DNA of 64,000 nucleotides. Source: Punica granatum (Eukaryota > Streptophyta > Magnoliopsida > Myrtales > Lythraceae). A program made the position numbers and the translations under genes. The DNA lies in the NCBI RefSeq assembly GCF_007655135.1, contig NC_045130.1, positions 9,052,001-9,116,000 on the forward strand, in the 5' to 3' direction. The notes beneath the pieces were generated by a model. The model worked only from the letters and a program-made list of their open reading frames with translations. It did no database searches and had not been told where the DNA came from. Below, one piece after another: positions 46,503 to 58,691 of the stretch (positions within the stretch are counted from its first letter, which is position 1; each line of letters starts with the position of its first letter).

Positions 46503-49500
46503 ATGTCCGCCCGAGATCTCGAGCGCGGCGGTTCCTCAGGGCCGAAGCCCAGGGCACCCGGCGGGGTGGCGGGCTATCCTTACAGCACCGGGCAGTATTA
46601 CTCGGCGGAAAGCTCCGAGAGGCAGTGGACCTCGTGGCTGGTGCCGATGTTCGTGGTGGCCAATGTCGCGATGTTCGTCATTACCATGTTCGTCAACAAC
46701 TGCCCCAAGAACAACTTCGGGTTCCAGGGAGGTTGTGTCGCCCGGTTCCTCGGCCGGCTCTCGTTCCAGCCCCTCTCTGAGAATCCCCTGCTCGGCCCCT
46801 CTTCTCTCACGTAAGCAAGCTTAGGCAATTTGATTCAGCTAGTTTAATTTGGTGCCGCTCGAAGGTTTTATCAGAGTCAAGTACCGACCGGGCTGAGAGT
46901 CACTTATGTCGTGTTCGGCTTGGAGTGAAACCGAACGGTTGATAGTTCATTTTTCCCAGGATGATCACATTCTCTTTCGTTTTCCCTTCGATATCTCGGG
47001 TAATCAATACGCGAAAGGAGGCTTTGCTTGATTCGATTGTTCGAATAATCGAGAGGCTCGAATATCTGGGACGAAAGCTAAATTAGTTGAGCTAAATCAC
47101 CTACATTCGATTTGCGATGATTTAGTGGATGGTGGTTGGTTGCGTTGTTTTTCTCAAATTTGGTCCGGTTGACTTTTGCCAGCCCATTCATATCAATCTG
47201 GAATCCATTTAAAATATCTGTTTGCTGGTAGGATTTTAACAAGACTATGTGCGACACTGTCCTTTTCTGTGAATTTGATGCCGTTTGTTGTTCCCCTTCG
47301 TGGAATTCGGATCTGTTTTTAATGGAATGGCCTGCAGCCAGTTCTGCAGTTTCAGTCCTACAGAAACTGCAATCCCTCTACTCGAGGGAACGGCATCTAA
47401 ATAGCCTGAATTTTACCGAGAAAGATATAGGGGCAGTTCTTCTAATTCCTTCATCTTGATAATTATATGTTCGAAAAATGGAACATATGTATTTATATAT
47501 AGAGCAAGGAAGCCTAATTGTATAGCTTTCTCAAATTTTAGAACTCTTCGAGATTTCTGCTCTTGCTTGGAATCTTACTGCCAATACAAAATTCAATATG
47601 GAGTATGTGGCTCAAGGTGGGAAGTTGGTCTGCAACTTCTCATGGAACATCCCTGGCCTTAAAAATTTTCATGTTTGGTCTTAAGATTTCGATTTTTATG
47701 GTTGGTACGTGAGGACACAGGGGGACTCATGCTTAATTTTGTTAAAATCTTTCCGGAGCATGATCGGTCATTTTGTTTTACTATATCTAGATTGCAAAAG
47801 ATGGGGGCTCTCGCATGGTCCAAGGTGGTCCATGAGCATCAAGGTTGGAGACTCATAACCTGTATCTGGTTACATGCTGGTGTTGTTCATGTTTTTGCAA
47901 ACATGTTTTGCTTGGTCTTCATTGGGATCCGCCTCGAACAGCAATTTGGGTTTGGTATGTCACCTTCTCGAATCTTATCTCAATAGTCTAAATCCATCTC
48001 TTGCCTTGGTTACAGGAAGTCCTTCGGATTTTCCATTTTTCATCTAAGAAATGAGAATTGAATTATATATATATATATATATATGTACACTTTTTAATGC
48101 AACTCACAGGACATTGAATTGCAAAGTTTCAGATGAAATGTAAGTTTTCTAGAATCAAATGGAGCTGCCCCTTTACAAATTTGCCATTTTCAATTTGCTA
48201 TATTTGCAGATAATATAAATACATGTGCTCCGCGATTTAACTTCTTCCGCATGTCTTTTAACTGTGTGGATCTGATGTGTTTCTTCTGGTGGTTTTACAT
48301 TGGCAGCTCGAGTAGGGGCAATCTACCTTCTGTCGGGATTTGGAGGTAGTGTTCTGTCATCTCTCTTTAATCAGACGAGTATCTCAGTCGGTGCCTCCGG
48401 TGCGCTATTCGGACTCCTTGGAGCAATGTTATCTGAGCTTATTACCAACTGGACTATCTATACCAATAAGGTCTGTCACTTGCTGCCTTTTGATACTAAA
48501 TTCTTTGCTTCGTATTTATTGTATTGGTAAGCTAGTCGTGGAAATTAAAATAGTCTATTGGGTGGTTCCATGTATTCATCTATCATATTTTAGGTCAATA
48601 TCCAGTACATAAGAAATCAAATATGCATGACTTATATATCTGTGGAATGACTAATATATCCTTAAAATGTGCCAAGTTAAGAGAATCTCGATTTAAGCAA
48701 GTTGAAGTCTGTCTCATGGTTTGGATTTCTCACAGTGGATTTTGGGTTAATTTTTTAGCAGTGTGAATCTTGTCATGTTCGAAAAATGGCAACATCCAAA
48801 ATTGTTAACTGACCCAGAACTTATGACGCTTGGTGGTTTATTTTACAGGTTGCAGCTCTTGCTACGCTTTTATTCATCATCGTATTGAACTTGGCAATTG
48901 GAATCCTTCCTCATGTGGACAACTTTGCACACATTGGAGGGTTCTTGACAGGATTTCTCATGGGTTTTGTCCTGCTCCTCCGTCCCCAATTTGGGTGGGT
49001 TGAGCGCCAGTACCGTCCTGCCGATGTCCGTGTCAAATCTAAGCACAAGCCTTACCAATATGCTCTCTGGCTGATTGCACTGGTCCTACTGATTGTTGGG
49101 TAAGCCTGCTCGTCATCTCTCGAGTATTCACTCTGATCAAATATTCAACTACTGGAGATGTCAACTTTTTAGACAGGAGATGGTTTATGAAATGATATAG
49201 ACAAAGATGCGCATGGTATTATTGGTCTTAAAATTTCATTATCCTATTATCGAGAAAAGAAAATAGAAAAAGCAAAACGAAGGATAGATACATGGTAGCA
49301 ATGCGATTCGGGCGGCAGTTTTTAGAAAGGTATGTGTTGCAAACTGCAGATGAATGCCTTTTGGCTTTAAACTTTTGAATAAGAGAGATGGAAAGCCTAG
49401 AAAGCTTACCAGTTTTCTAGAACAATATCCATACTATGGTTCTTCTCCTGAAGGCAGTCTTGATTTTAAACTAGTTGTTTCCTTCTGCTCATCGATGAAT

Positions 49501-49667
49501 ACGTATGAAACTTGCATGAGGAAAGGATTAACAAGTGGTTCTTCAAATGATGCAGGTTCGTTGTGGGATTGGTAATGCTCTTTAGAGGAGTCAATGGGAA
49601 CGAAAAGTGCAGCTGGTGCCACTACCTGTCCTGCGTTCCCACGTCAAAATGGAAGTGTGACCAATGA
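46503..49667 (+). CDS. Rhomboid-like intramembrane serine protease (RBL1/RBL2 type)
   Basis: Five exons (46503-46810, 47791-47954, 48307-48470, 48849-49099, 49556-49667) join with matching phases and GT-AG borders to give 332 residues. The protein resembles Arabidopsis RBL2: [19 protein letters not shown] as the first membrane span, [26 protein letters not shown], the catalytic serine in VGASGALFG (Ser188), the catalytic histidine in [10 protein letters not shown] (His240), and the C-terminal [13 protein letters not shown]. About seven membrane spans are expected. Family members sit in the Golgi or other endomembranes and cut transmembrane proteins inside the membrane. All catalytic residues are present. 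It converges on the IQD gene, which ends 600 bp away. A decayed tandem copy lies upstream at 41652-43837. Confidence 0.95.
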
Positions 49668-50266
49668 GGAGTTTTCGATAGAATGCGACCGAACTACTAC
49701 CAGCATATGTTTTTTCATTCTTTAGTTCTTTCTTTGCCATATAAATACATCCGTACAGGTTTCCGATTCGATATGCTTTTCAGTGTACATTCTACATTCT
49801 CAGTGCGTGTCCTATAACTTTCAGACTCGTGTTTCCATTGATGCATCAGGCAATCCTATGTAACTGGAATGCCTGTCTTGTGTCCTTGAGACCATCTGTC
49901 CCCATTTTCAATCATATACGGTAAGCCATGTTGCCTCGGATGCTTTGAACTAGTTTTATAGGAACGGAAACGATCGGAAATGTAGTTTGGCAGGGTAATG
50001 CTAATTCTGAGATTAAAAGAGATACAAAGCTGCGAACACAAAAAGTACCATTCAAATGGATAAAACCATCCCATTGCTGAGAAGATTGAGCTCCTAAGCT
50101 ATATTACTTTGAGCACTACATTGATGAGCAGTGGTCAGATGTAAACCCTAATTACCATTGTCACTCCTGAGACTTTCTGAGCTAAGCAAAAACATCAGTT
50201 AGCCGGCTAAATCAACTCCCAAAAACAGAAAACCGACGAAAGCATAGGCTACGCTCCAAATATCCA
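49668..50266. other. Convergent 3' flanks of the rhomboid and IQD genes
   Basis: About 600 bp shared by two genes ending toward each other; both 3' UTRs must lie here. A diverged copy of this stretch lies at 43838-44324. Confidence 0.7.
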
Positions 50267-53200
50267 CTAACCGTAGTACCTGTATCCCAAACCATCTCTA
50301 CCCCGAACTACTGGCATCCCAAGCTTGTCCAAACGACCAGAGCCGGGATATGGTTTGCTCATAAAGCTTGCTTGCAATGAGGAAGAGAGCTTCTGTGAAG
50401 CTGATCGGGATTCGCCAGACCCATAAAGAGAATACCTCTTCATGGAACTAGACTTCTCGAACTGAGGTCTCTGCTTTGGAGCACTCATGGATCTGGCTTT
50501 TGCCCTCGACGACTCCGTGTAAGCCATGTAGTTGGGGTGATCTGAGTAGCCGCTGAGGAAGCTCCTGGAGCCATCGCTCTTTGATGGAGTAAAGGGACTT
50601 CTCCGAGAAGAACCACCCCGAGAAGAGGCTGAATAGAACTGCGGGCTATTATTGGCAGTACAGAACGGGCTCTCCTCAATCTCGTCCGTGAATTTTAAAG
50701 GAGTTTGAGACTGCACTTCCCCGGAGGATGCGCTTCGGTTTGGCTCCATTTGCTGGTGGGCTGTGAAATGATTTTTCCTTTTTGGTGTATACAGAGGCTT
50801 TATTGTATCGACTTCTAGAATTTTGTCACCATATTCTTCTTCAGGCAGATGATTTCTTGTCGAAGAAACTCGTTGCAGGTCACACAACCCTTCGTTGACA
50901 CGCCATTCTGACCTATCCCGACCTAAATGCAGTCTGTCCTGATAACTAATATTTCCACTTGATTTTGATCCATTTCTCTGCAAACACATCACAAACTAAA
51001 ATGAACATTCATGTCCATTCTGAGAAGTGATCTCATAAAGGTAAAAACATACCCGGAGAATCGGTGACTGATCGTGTTTTGTACTCTTGACACGAGCCGA
51101 GCATTCAGATTTTTCAGGAGTCGTCGGTCCCTAGATAGTAAAGAATATGAAATAAGGTTAAATAACTGCATGGTCCCCTTGCCAAAGAAGAATTTTACTA
51201 CAATTTATCATCTCCGCCCATATGTTAATCCCCGCAGATTAATTGAGTATTTCAGATTCCAGTTTTTTATTGTTGCCATTTAAATAACAAAGAAAACAGG
51301 AAAAAATCTGGCCGAATTTCACAAAGCTAAATAGACCGCTGAGCACCAAATTCATGCATAAAACTGATAAGGAAGATACCATCAAACATAGCGTTAATGG
51401 CAGTTAAAGCAAACCCATTAATCCAGACAATATTAACCACCAAATAAAATAGTAGATATAATTGCTTACAGGATTGTGAAAGTGAGAAGACTTGCTGCTC
51501 GATTGCGAAGATTCAGAGATTTGTCCTCGTTCGGCTCGTGCTCGCGCCTGAACCCGCAGCACTGCCTGCATCTGTCGGGCCATTTTCACATTTTTCTTTC
51601 GCTCTATGTGACCCCTCACGAGTGCTTGAATCTTCACCACTCCCTTCAGTGCACGCAGTGCTTGCCTTGCCTACAAGAAATTCCACATCGGTCACTCTAA
51701 AATATCAAATGAGAATGAAATGGTCACAAAACTCGCAAGAATATCTGCAGATTGGTAGTTGTACAAAAGAATGGGGCGTCCAGGACCAGGATCTAGGAAA
51801 AACTAACAGACAGACTGGATCAGACACGAGGACGGGGACCACAGCAAGTCGCATGGGACAGCAGCATACCCAGCTGTGGTCCTTGAAGCACAGGATTCTG
51901 CTAGTAGAGTAGCTGAATTACAACTATAGACATTCCCAAGAAACAAGGTAAAGGGACATGAGGTATACAGTCAATTTATTAACATGAGCAGGACAAGCAG
52001 TGATTACATTTCACAATCACCTGGTTGCCATAAACAGGAGGTAAGGGACGGGAACTATGGATAGAGCACCAGCGTGTATTAGTGAACAACTTGACAACAG
52101 AAGCCATTTCGAAAATTTGGCGCCACCGTTGAAATTGAAACCAACCAACCACAATCAATAATTGATAAGCGTTCCGCTTGTCATTAACATCGAAGCTTCT
52201 GAAAACAACTCAGACCCTACACATTTTTCCAAAGTTGGCTCTTCCTAACGAGAGTGCCCGCACGAGACTAGACACATAATTGGCCGCTGCAACAGTTCTT
52301 TCTTTGATAACTCGATGTTTGATCGTATTAAAGCCTAAAAGTGATCATTCATCAAGAAGGCAATCTATGAGTCTATCGTTTAGGTTCTTCCATTATTATT
52401 ATTATTATCTTATGGAGTAAAAGGGGGCTGACAAACTTTCATAGAGAAGACAACGATATATCAGTGGCCGTCCACAAGAAAAAACGACGAGGAAAAAAAA
52501 ACCTGATTCATGAACGGCGCCAGAGCTGCACCCACCACACCACCACTCATCAAATTTCTGTCTTTTATATTATCTATAAAGGTTACCAGTAGATAAAGAA
52601 TCATGTCTTCCAGTAGATCATATGTCAGATGGAATTCATTCAATTCAGTTCAATTCAATCCAATCCAATTCAATTAATGGATAGGTCTCTCGTCAAGTAA
52701 TTGCAGAAGTTCTCAGGCATCAATGTGAACAATAATCAATTAGACTTTTGGTGGGGAATGGACCCACCAGCGGGAAAAGCCCAAAAGACAGACGGCTGCA
52801 AGAAAGTAACTGCTGGGCAGTGGGGTTGACTCCCGTCATTACCTACTCATCTCTCCAACCCCCAATCCACAATAAAGTGATAAAGCAAATCACATGCAAA
52901 AATCAAACATTACCCATTTCATCAAGTTCATTCCTTGATCATGCGAGAGGCTAATTTGCTGCCAATTCCACCTCAATTTCACTAAAATTAGTTCAGTAAC
53001 AGGCTTCATGGCTCAGCAAGAAGCCATATTTTCAAGGCCAAACGAGACCCAACAACGAATTTTAGCAATCTATGGCCCGAAAATGGTAAACGCAATTAAG
53101 ACCGGCGAGCAGAGTGACGCAAGCCGGTAACTAACTGGTAATGGACTCTCTACAGCCATTAAATGCGGAAGACGCCATGAAAGAGAACGTGGGGGTGGAG

Positions 53201-53688
53201 AGAGTAACAGAACAGAACATTTTTATTAAAAAAAAAAAAAACTGACGTTGATCAGATGGCTTCCAGGACCACGCGGTTCTACAGTTCCCAACAGCACGGA
53301 AGCTTTATGTCATCCTCCTCTTTTTTTTCGCAGAAAGACAATGGTTAATCGAAACACAGTGGTAATGGTAATCTGTGTCCCCTGCCGGGTTTTTTGTCGG
53401 GTTCTGACGGTTCGAGCAAAACGACACCACACAACAGCTCGGATCCGATGATCATAAGGAAGGAAGAGAGAGAGCGAGAGCGTACGACGCCGTTAGGTGC
53501 TCGTTTTGCAAGTCCCACAGCAGCAGAAGACGACGTGGGGAGACATCTGCAGCTGAGAGTTGCAGGGTTCTACTTCTACTTCTATACTTCTTCCTGGGCA
53601 GAGGAGTGAGTGAGCGGGAAACGTTTCGGAAAACTCGAAACGTTGAAGAACGTCTTCTGGGGGAGTGGTTGAAGTTGAACAAAGTTAC

Positions 53689-53721
<33 letters not shown>

Positions 53722-54312
53722 ACAGAGGATATTTCGATCTCTCCATGGAACGGAAGCTCGACGGTGGAACAGGGAGAGCTTCAGAGGGGATGAAATGACA
53801 CGTGTCGGCTACTCAGCCACTGACAGTGACCGAATGAGATGAACGAAAATGTGGAGGAGAAAGAGGAGGAGATGCATAGGGAAGCTAACCAGATATCCGC
53901 GGAAAGCAGACTGTATCTTCAGCGCTGCCCACACCTCACGGTCCCCTGCGCCCCCGCCGTACGGGGCGGAGCACCTCCCGCTGCTAGTGAGCCTCACCAC
54001 GGCGGCAGCAGCCTGTGCCGCAGCGACGGCGGCCTCGGCCACCGCGGCAGTCGCGGCGGCCACGGCGATCGCGTGCCTCTCCGGATCCACAGCGTCGGGG
54101 TGGTGTTGGGCGGGGGGTTCGAGCTCCCTGTCCCTGTAGTTGCTGCGGTGGCTCTGGCTGTCTCTGTCCCGGTGGGACTTGACGAAGCTCCAGCGTCGCT
54201 TCTCCCGGTGGGGATGGGGATGGGGAGGAGGCGGGTGTTTCGGGGGCGGGGAGGGGGAGTCGGACTTCTTGAGGCCGAGGAGGCCGCGGAACCACCTGGA
54301 GGCTTTGCCCAT
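50267..54312 (-). CDS. IQ-domain calmodulin-binding protein (IQD family)
   Basis: Four exons in transcript order (54312-53890, 51670-51470, 51130-51053, 50977-50267) join in phase 0 and give 470 residues. The protein starts MGKASRWFRGLLGLKK, typical of IQD proteins, then has a proline/histidine-rich and a polyalanine stretch. The IQ67 domain spans the exon 1-2 border (ALKIQSAFRGYL then ARQALRALKGVVKIQALVRG), with the intron at the conserved phase-0 point of the family. PTTPEK and the C-terminal YMAYTESSRAKARSMSAPKQRP match the DUF4005 region. IQD proteins bind calmodulin and decorate microtubules or enter the nucleus. IQD22-24 are the likely closest group, judged from memory of the tail only. 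Upstream of MGK the frame stays open, but a TATA-like box lies there, so MGK is preferred as start. Intron 1 is 2.2 kb. Confidence 0.95.
53693..53721. repeat. (AAG)n microsatellite in IQD intron 1
   Basis: About ten AAG units on the plus strand, inside the first intron of the IQD gene. Confidence 0.9.
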
Positions 54313-54391
54313 TGTCGGAGGTGGGGTTAGTGTCGGCGGTGGTTGGGACGGTCGTTGGGGTGTTGGCTTCGGAGTCGCATTTGCCGGGAAG

Positions 54392-54412
54392 AGAGAGAGA
54401 GAGAGAGAGAGG
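54392..54412. repeat. (GA)n tract in the IQD 5' leader
   Basis: Reads as CT repeats on the coding strand about 80 bp upstream of the start codon. Confidence 0.85.
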
Positions 54413-54473
54413 AATGTTCGCTCAGAGTGTGAAATTGGATTCGGGAGGGTAAGCCGTCGTGGAAAAACAAAGT

Positions 54474-54483
54474 ACATATATAG
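54474..54483 (-). promoter_or_regulatory. TATA box of the IQD gene
   Basis: On the minus strand CTATATATGT lies about 165 bp before the start codon, giving a leader of roughly 130 bases that contains the CT tract. Confidence 0.55.
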
Positions 54484-54819
54484 GGACTTGTACAATCGAG
54501 AATATTGGAGGTGAGGGGAGGATTTTATCTATCAATCTTTTTATTATCATAAATAATAAATAAATAGATTTTTCTTCGAGTAAAATTTTTAATTGTTTTC
54601 GATTACAAAAAATATATATATATAAATTTAGTATAGTAAAATAAAAATTTTAATAGTTAATAACATGACGCATGTAGTCCTAAATGAGAATTGATCAAGC
54701 CTCAAAATTATCAGGCTAAAATGTTCACTATTGAGCTATAATATTCTTTTTCAATTATAAGAGAATTGAATTACAATTTTTCAACCATTGAAGTAGTAAT
54801 GTCTAATAAATTTACTATA

Positions 54820-54833
54820 TATATATATATATA
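54820..54833. repeat. Short (TA)n tract
   Basis: A run of seven or so TA units between AT-rich sequences. Confidence 0.7.
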
Positions 54834-54879
54834 TTTTTGCTGAATGGTAAATACTTTATATGGTAGGAAAAGAAGTGAA

Positions 54880-55152
54880 TTACATCTCAGAAGCCTGATA
54901 AAAAGGAGGCGGCAAATCTGAGAGGGGAACTGACCCTCCAAAATTACAAATAGCTGCCGATCTAGCAATATTATGGGCTAGAAAGTTAGCAGATCTAAGG
55001 ATGTATTGCACGTTCCAGTAATCAAAATACAAAAGAGCATTAGAATCTTCATTTATAAAACTAGATAAAAGGGTAGTATTTATGGATTCGTCTGAGGAGA
55101 TGATGGCGTCCACAACATCCTTGGATAAAAGAAGATTCGCATTGAAAGAGTT
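54880..55152 (-). pseudogene. RNase H-like (RVT_3) remnant of a LINE-type element
   Basis: The open frame reads LSKDVVDAIIS, then YFDYWNVQYILRSANFLAHN and IARSA, and ends PPPFYQ. This matches the C-terminal half of plant RVT_3 domains (strand, then a V.HI.RSAN..AH.LAR pattern, then a tryptophan/proline tail). The N-terminal half with catalytic acids is absent, and there is no ATG, only an in-frame GTG. It is a retrotransposon or pseudogene fragment, not an independent gene. Confidence 0.6.
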
Positions 55153-55297
55153 TTACTATTGTCATCTCGATTAGTCTTAGTCCATGGGAATTTGAATGCC
55201 ATGTGATGTTTCCCGAAAAAATTCTACCTTTTTTTTTTGTAAGTGGAGATCTATAAGTTTAAAGGACATAAAAAAGTTAAATGAAAGTAAACTGTAC

Positions 55298-55864
55298 CAT
55301 TGTTATCAAAATCGGGTCGGTCGGATTGGACCGGACTAGTCGATTTGACCGGTCAAATCGAGAACCGACCCATGTCCGATCTAATTTGCCTAAAAACCCA
55401 AATTGCATATTTGAATCGCTCGATCCATTGAACCGACCGATTTTAAACAAAATTTCATTGAACCAGACGGTTCTATAGATTTTATGGGTTTCCTATTTAG
55501 TGTAAAAATTGCTTGGTTATGTAAAGATTTGAACTTATGATTTCTTGCTTTCCATACTAGCATATTATCAACCAAGTCATCACCATTTTCCTATTCTCTT
55601 AACTATACTTTTAAGTTCTTATTAAAATTCAATATTTATTTTGGACAAAGAAATATTAAATATAGATATTTTTCTTAACTATTTTTATATTTATTTGAAA
55701 TCATCGTACTTTTATCTTAATTATCATAATTATTTAATAATATGAATATTTATTTTATTTTAATTAAACGTGCGGTCCGACCCATCGAACTCCTGATTTG
55801 ACCCATAAACCCATGAACTCATACCACTTCCGGTTTATTATCCGGTCCGGTTTTGATAATATTG
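55298..55864. mobile_element. hAT MITE carrying a tRNA-like module, copy 1
   Basis: A 567-bp element with ends CATTGTTATCAAAATCGG and, inverted, CAATATTATCAAAACCGG, and an exact 8-bp target duplication AACTGTAC (55290-55297, 55865-55872). GGTCCGG/CCGACC motifs fill both subterminal zones. In the middle, on the minus strand, lie a B-box-like AAGTTCAAATCTT (55524-55536) and an A-box-like stretch near 55565-55580. No protein is encoded. Confidence 0.88.
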
Positions 55865-55872
55865 AACTGTAC

Positions 55873-57664
55873 CACTGTCATTTTGAGCTTTTTCTTATCG
55901 ACAACTCAATCTTCCAATAAATTTTTACCACCAATGTAGCCTAAACATACACATTTCGTCTATTGATTTGGTTCAATCGCTAACTCCTTATTCATTTGTT
56001 TGCGGCCATTTTATGGTTATACTCCTTGTACCAGTGACGCGATAAGATCACCTAAAAATTTCTATATGGAGTGAATTTAGAATTTATGACTATAAAATCC
56101 TCTTGAATGTGACCAGTAAACTGCGAAGTCTGAAAATTGGATCAACGCACTTTGTCCCTCTAACTTCAATAAGCCTAGAAATGACTCGAAGTTGGGGGCC
56201 ATTGAAGTGTCTAGACCCAACCTCCTCCCCGGAGACAAAGTCCCCAAGTTGGTATTCCAACTCATATATTTTTAATAACTTTAGAAGAGGAGATTTCTTT
56301 TGATAATTCTTAAATATCTTTCTTCCTTTTAATTTTGCACACTGCTTGATATTTGAAAACCGAATCGGTGCCAACTAATTCATGTTCGAAGCCTATCAAT
56401 TCTTCATGGATTTTCTTCAATTATAATATTCAAATTCCAGACTTCATTTAAAGAAAAAAATGTAAAATTATTCGAACCAACCTAACTTTAATTAACCTCA
56501 AAACTATATAAACTTTTCGTCTTTTTTTTTTTGGATAAGGAGTAGACTACCATTATCGCCATTCACTTATTCATTTGCAATCGTTTTTGCTCCCGACATA
56601 TTTTTACTACCAATTAGTTTTAAACGTTGACATTTCGTCTACCATTTATACCCTTCCGTAACGAAAAATGTAACGTCATCCATAAATTTTCCGTCACGGA
56701 AGTTAACGGAATGTATAAATGATAGACGGAATGTCAATGTTTGGGGCTAATTGGTGGTAAAAATATGTCATGAGCAAAAACGGTTGCTAATGAATAAGTA
56801 GATGGCGACAGTGGTATTCTACACTTTGGATAAGTAGATGAATTCTATTTAATGGCTAGGAGATGTCTTGACTACACGGATAGCCATCATGCACGCCAAG
56901 TGAAACAAAATTTGACAAGAAGCCAAAGTTGTCCCAAGTCACGAGCACAACAATTATTCGATCTAGGAGTCTATGAACAATGAGAGAATCTATTTAAAGG
57001 TGCCAAAGAAATCGTCGTGATTAATGAATGTAGATATTCTTCGCGACCAAATACCAATAAACATTATTGTTACTACATGCCCCTAAAACACTTTGATATT
57101 CCAATAGTTTTTTCTTTTCGGCGATGGTTAAAAAAGAAAAAAAAATTACTGCAACCACAACTGTGGAAAATCAGAGGACTTTTCACAAGAACGCTTTCTT
57201 TATTTACCCTCGTCATGTATAGCCAAAAAGCTCACTGCCTCCATGATCTTTCCTTGAAAGTTTTGAGACTCGTCGGAATAAAACTTTACCAATGCTTTTT
57301 ATAAAGAGTGAGCTTTCGAAAGGTAAATATCAGAACTTCTACTCTAAGGTACGAGTGCCAATTTCCGTGACATCACGAATATATAAAAATATATATGTAT
57401 GTACGTATGTATGTAATGAACGATGACGACAAAACGACTTTTTGCTGGGTAGCAGCAGATGTGCAAAAATTATATATCCCCCGGCCCCACACGACATGGA
57501 CATTTGGTCAAGTTCGGTCAGACAGCTAGTCGCTGAATTTGGATTCCTGCAGGATCCGACGGCAGATACGCCTCAGTAAGTTCCCATCACGGCTAGCTTC
57601 CCCCTCCTGTCGAAAATTGTCACGATGGAGGCCTGGATGGTTCGACGTCTCTTCCTTTCTTTTA
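55873..57664. other. Intergenic DNA with an imperfect foldback at about 56541-56823
   Basis: The left arm (GTAGACTACCATTATCGCCA onward) and the right arm (inverted GTAGAATACCACTGTCGCCA onward) pair over about 125 bp and meet near CCGTAACGAAAAATG / CCGTCACGG. This looks like a foldback MITE. A weaker related block lies at about 55918-56030. Short open frames elsewhere show no family resemblance. Confidence 0.6.
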
Positions 57665-57800
57665 AATAATAAGATATCGAATTTGAATAATGTTTATGAA
57701 GAAATTTACGATCGAAGAATTTTAATCTATTTTTTAATGGGTCGAGCTTGAATGTGAGTTATTTGAATCCCGTTGAATTTTTGAATATTAGTTGGTGCAA
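57665..57800 (+). repeat. SINE-like repeat S2, copy 2 (diverged)
   Basis: Shares the TCGAATTTGAATAATGTTTATG, GGGTCGAGCTTGAATG and TTTTTGAATATT-type blocks with the S2 family in the same order. It is heavily diverged. Confidence 0.35.
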
Positions 57801-58162
57801 TTTGAGGAAAGTTTATCGACGTAACTTTTTTTTTTTCATCAAATAAAAAACAAAGATTTTTAATTTAATTATATCATTATTATACCAATGTTTGTAACGT
57901 GCATTTCGCCACAAGAGATTGATGTCAACATCTCATATAATATAAGGCGGGGATGGTCCAGAGTGTCTCGATCCCTACTTATATGTATGACTACCAATTG
58001 CCCGTGGTCATCATCATCAAAGTCAAACTATTAGCTCCACCTTGTTAATGTCTTCCAATACGATTGAGAGTTGCTCATTGCACTTGGTGGTTTCGGTCTA
58101 CGACAGTCTTTCATGAGTTATGCATGATATATATGATCTAACCTATGATGATGAGATATATA
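57801..58162. other. Intergenic DNA, nothing recognised
   Basis: Mixed AT-rich sequence with no coding or repeat signal that I can name. Confidence 0.5.
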
Positions 58163-58391
58163 GGTTGCGTTTGGTTTCATAATATAATTTTAAAATTAGA
58201 TTTTGATTTTGATTTTGAGTGGTATAAATGGGGCTCACATTTAACTTTGTATGTGTTATGCTGTTTTGTTGTGGAAAAAAGTGGTATAAATGGGCCCACT
58301 CTTTGATTTTGTATGAGTTATTTTGTTTTGTAGTGGGTAGAGTTAAATTAGAATTGTGATTTTAAAATATTATTTTGAAACCAAACAGGCC
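58163..58391. mobile_element. MITE M2, copy 2
   Basis: The ends are GGTTGCGTTTGGTTTCATAATA and the inverted form GCCTGTTTGGTTTCAAAATA. The GTGGTATAAATGGGSYCAC module occurs twice, as in the copy at 16674-16896. Confidence 0.8.
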
Positions 58392-58504
58392 CATAAACCC
58401 AATGGAAAAAATATCTTCTTCTTCTTCTTCTTTTCCCTTCTAGGGGCTAAAGAGAATCCTATTATTACTAAAAAAAGAATATAATGTCAAATAATAATCA
58501 AGAG

Positions 58505-58690
58505 AAAAATTATAATCTTACGTGAGATTGTTCAAGCAGTTCGGTGTTTGTCGTAAGGTTTCGAATTCGAGTATTATAAATAAAGAAAATTCACGTCGTG
58601 AGAACTTTACCTTTTAGTAGGTCGACCCGGCTTGAATGGATTAATCAGAATTCATTAAACTTTCGAATATTATGATGCATATCGAAAAAA
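58505..58690 (+). repeat. SINE-like repeat S2, copy 3
   Basis: Contains CAAGCAGTTCGGTG, TTTCGAATTCGAGTATTATAAATA, GAACTTTACC, CGACCCGGCTTGAATGG and ACTTTCGAATATTATGAT, the clearest version of the S2 order. A B-box-like TTTCGAATTC is present. Confidence 0.45.
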
Positions 58691-58691
58691 T

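Larger units (their letters stand above)
44490..51003. repeat. Segmental duplication, right (intact) unit
   Basis: Partner of 39818-44480. Similarity to the left unit stops just inside IQD intron 3 near 51003. It contains the intact rhomboid gene, a SINE absent from the left unit, and the IQD 3' end. Confidence 0.85.

Noticed and set aside
53839..54330. 163-codon plus-strand frame opposite IQD exon 1
   Set aside because: Shadow of the GC-rich alanine/proline-coding exon; low-complexity glycine/arginine product with no homology signal.
54313..54495. In-frame N-terminal extension of the IQD protein
   Set aside because: It would start inside the putative TATA box and is rich in Ser/Pro; IQD proteins start MGKASRWF as at 54312.
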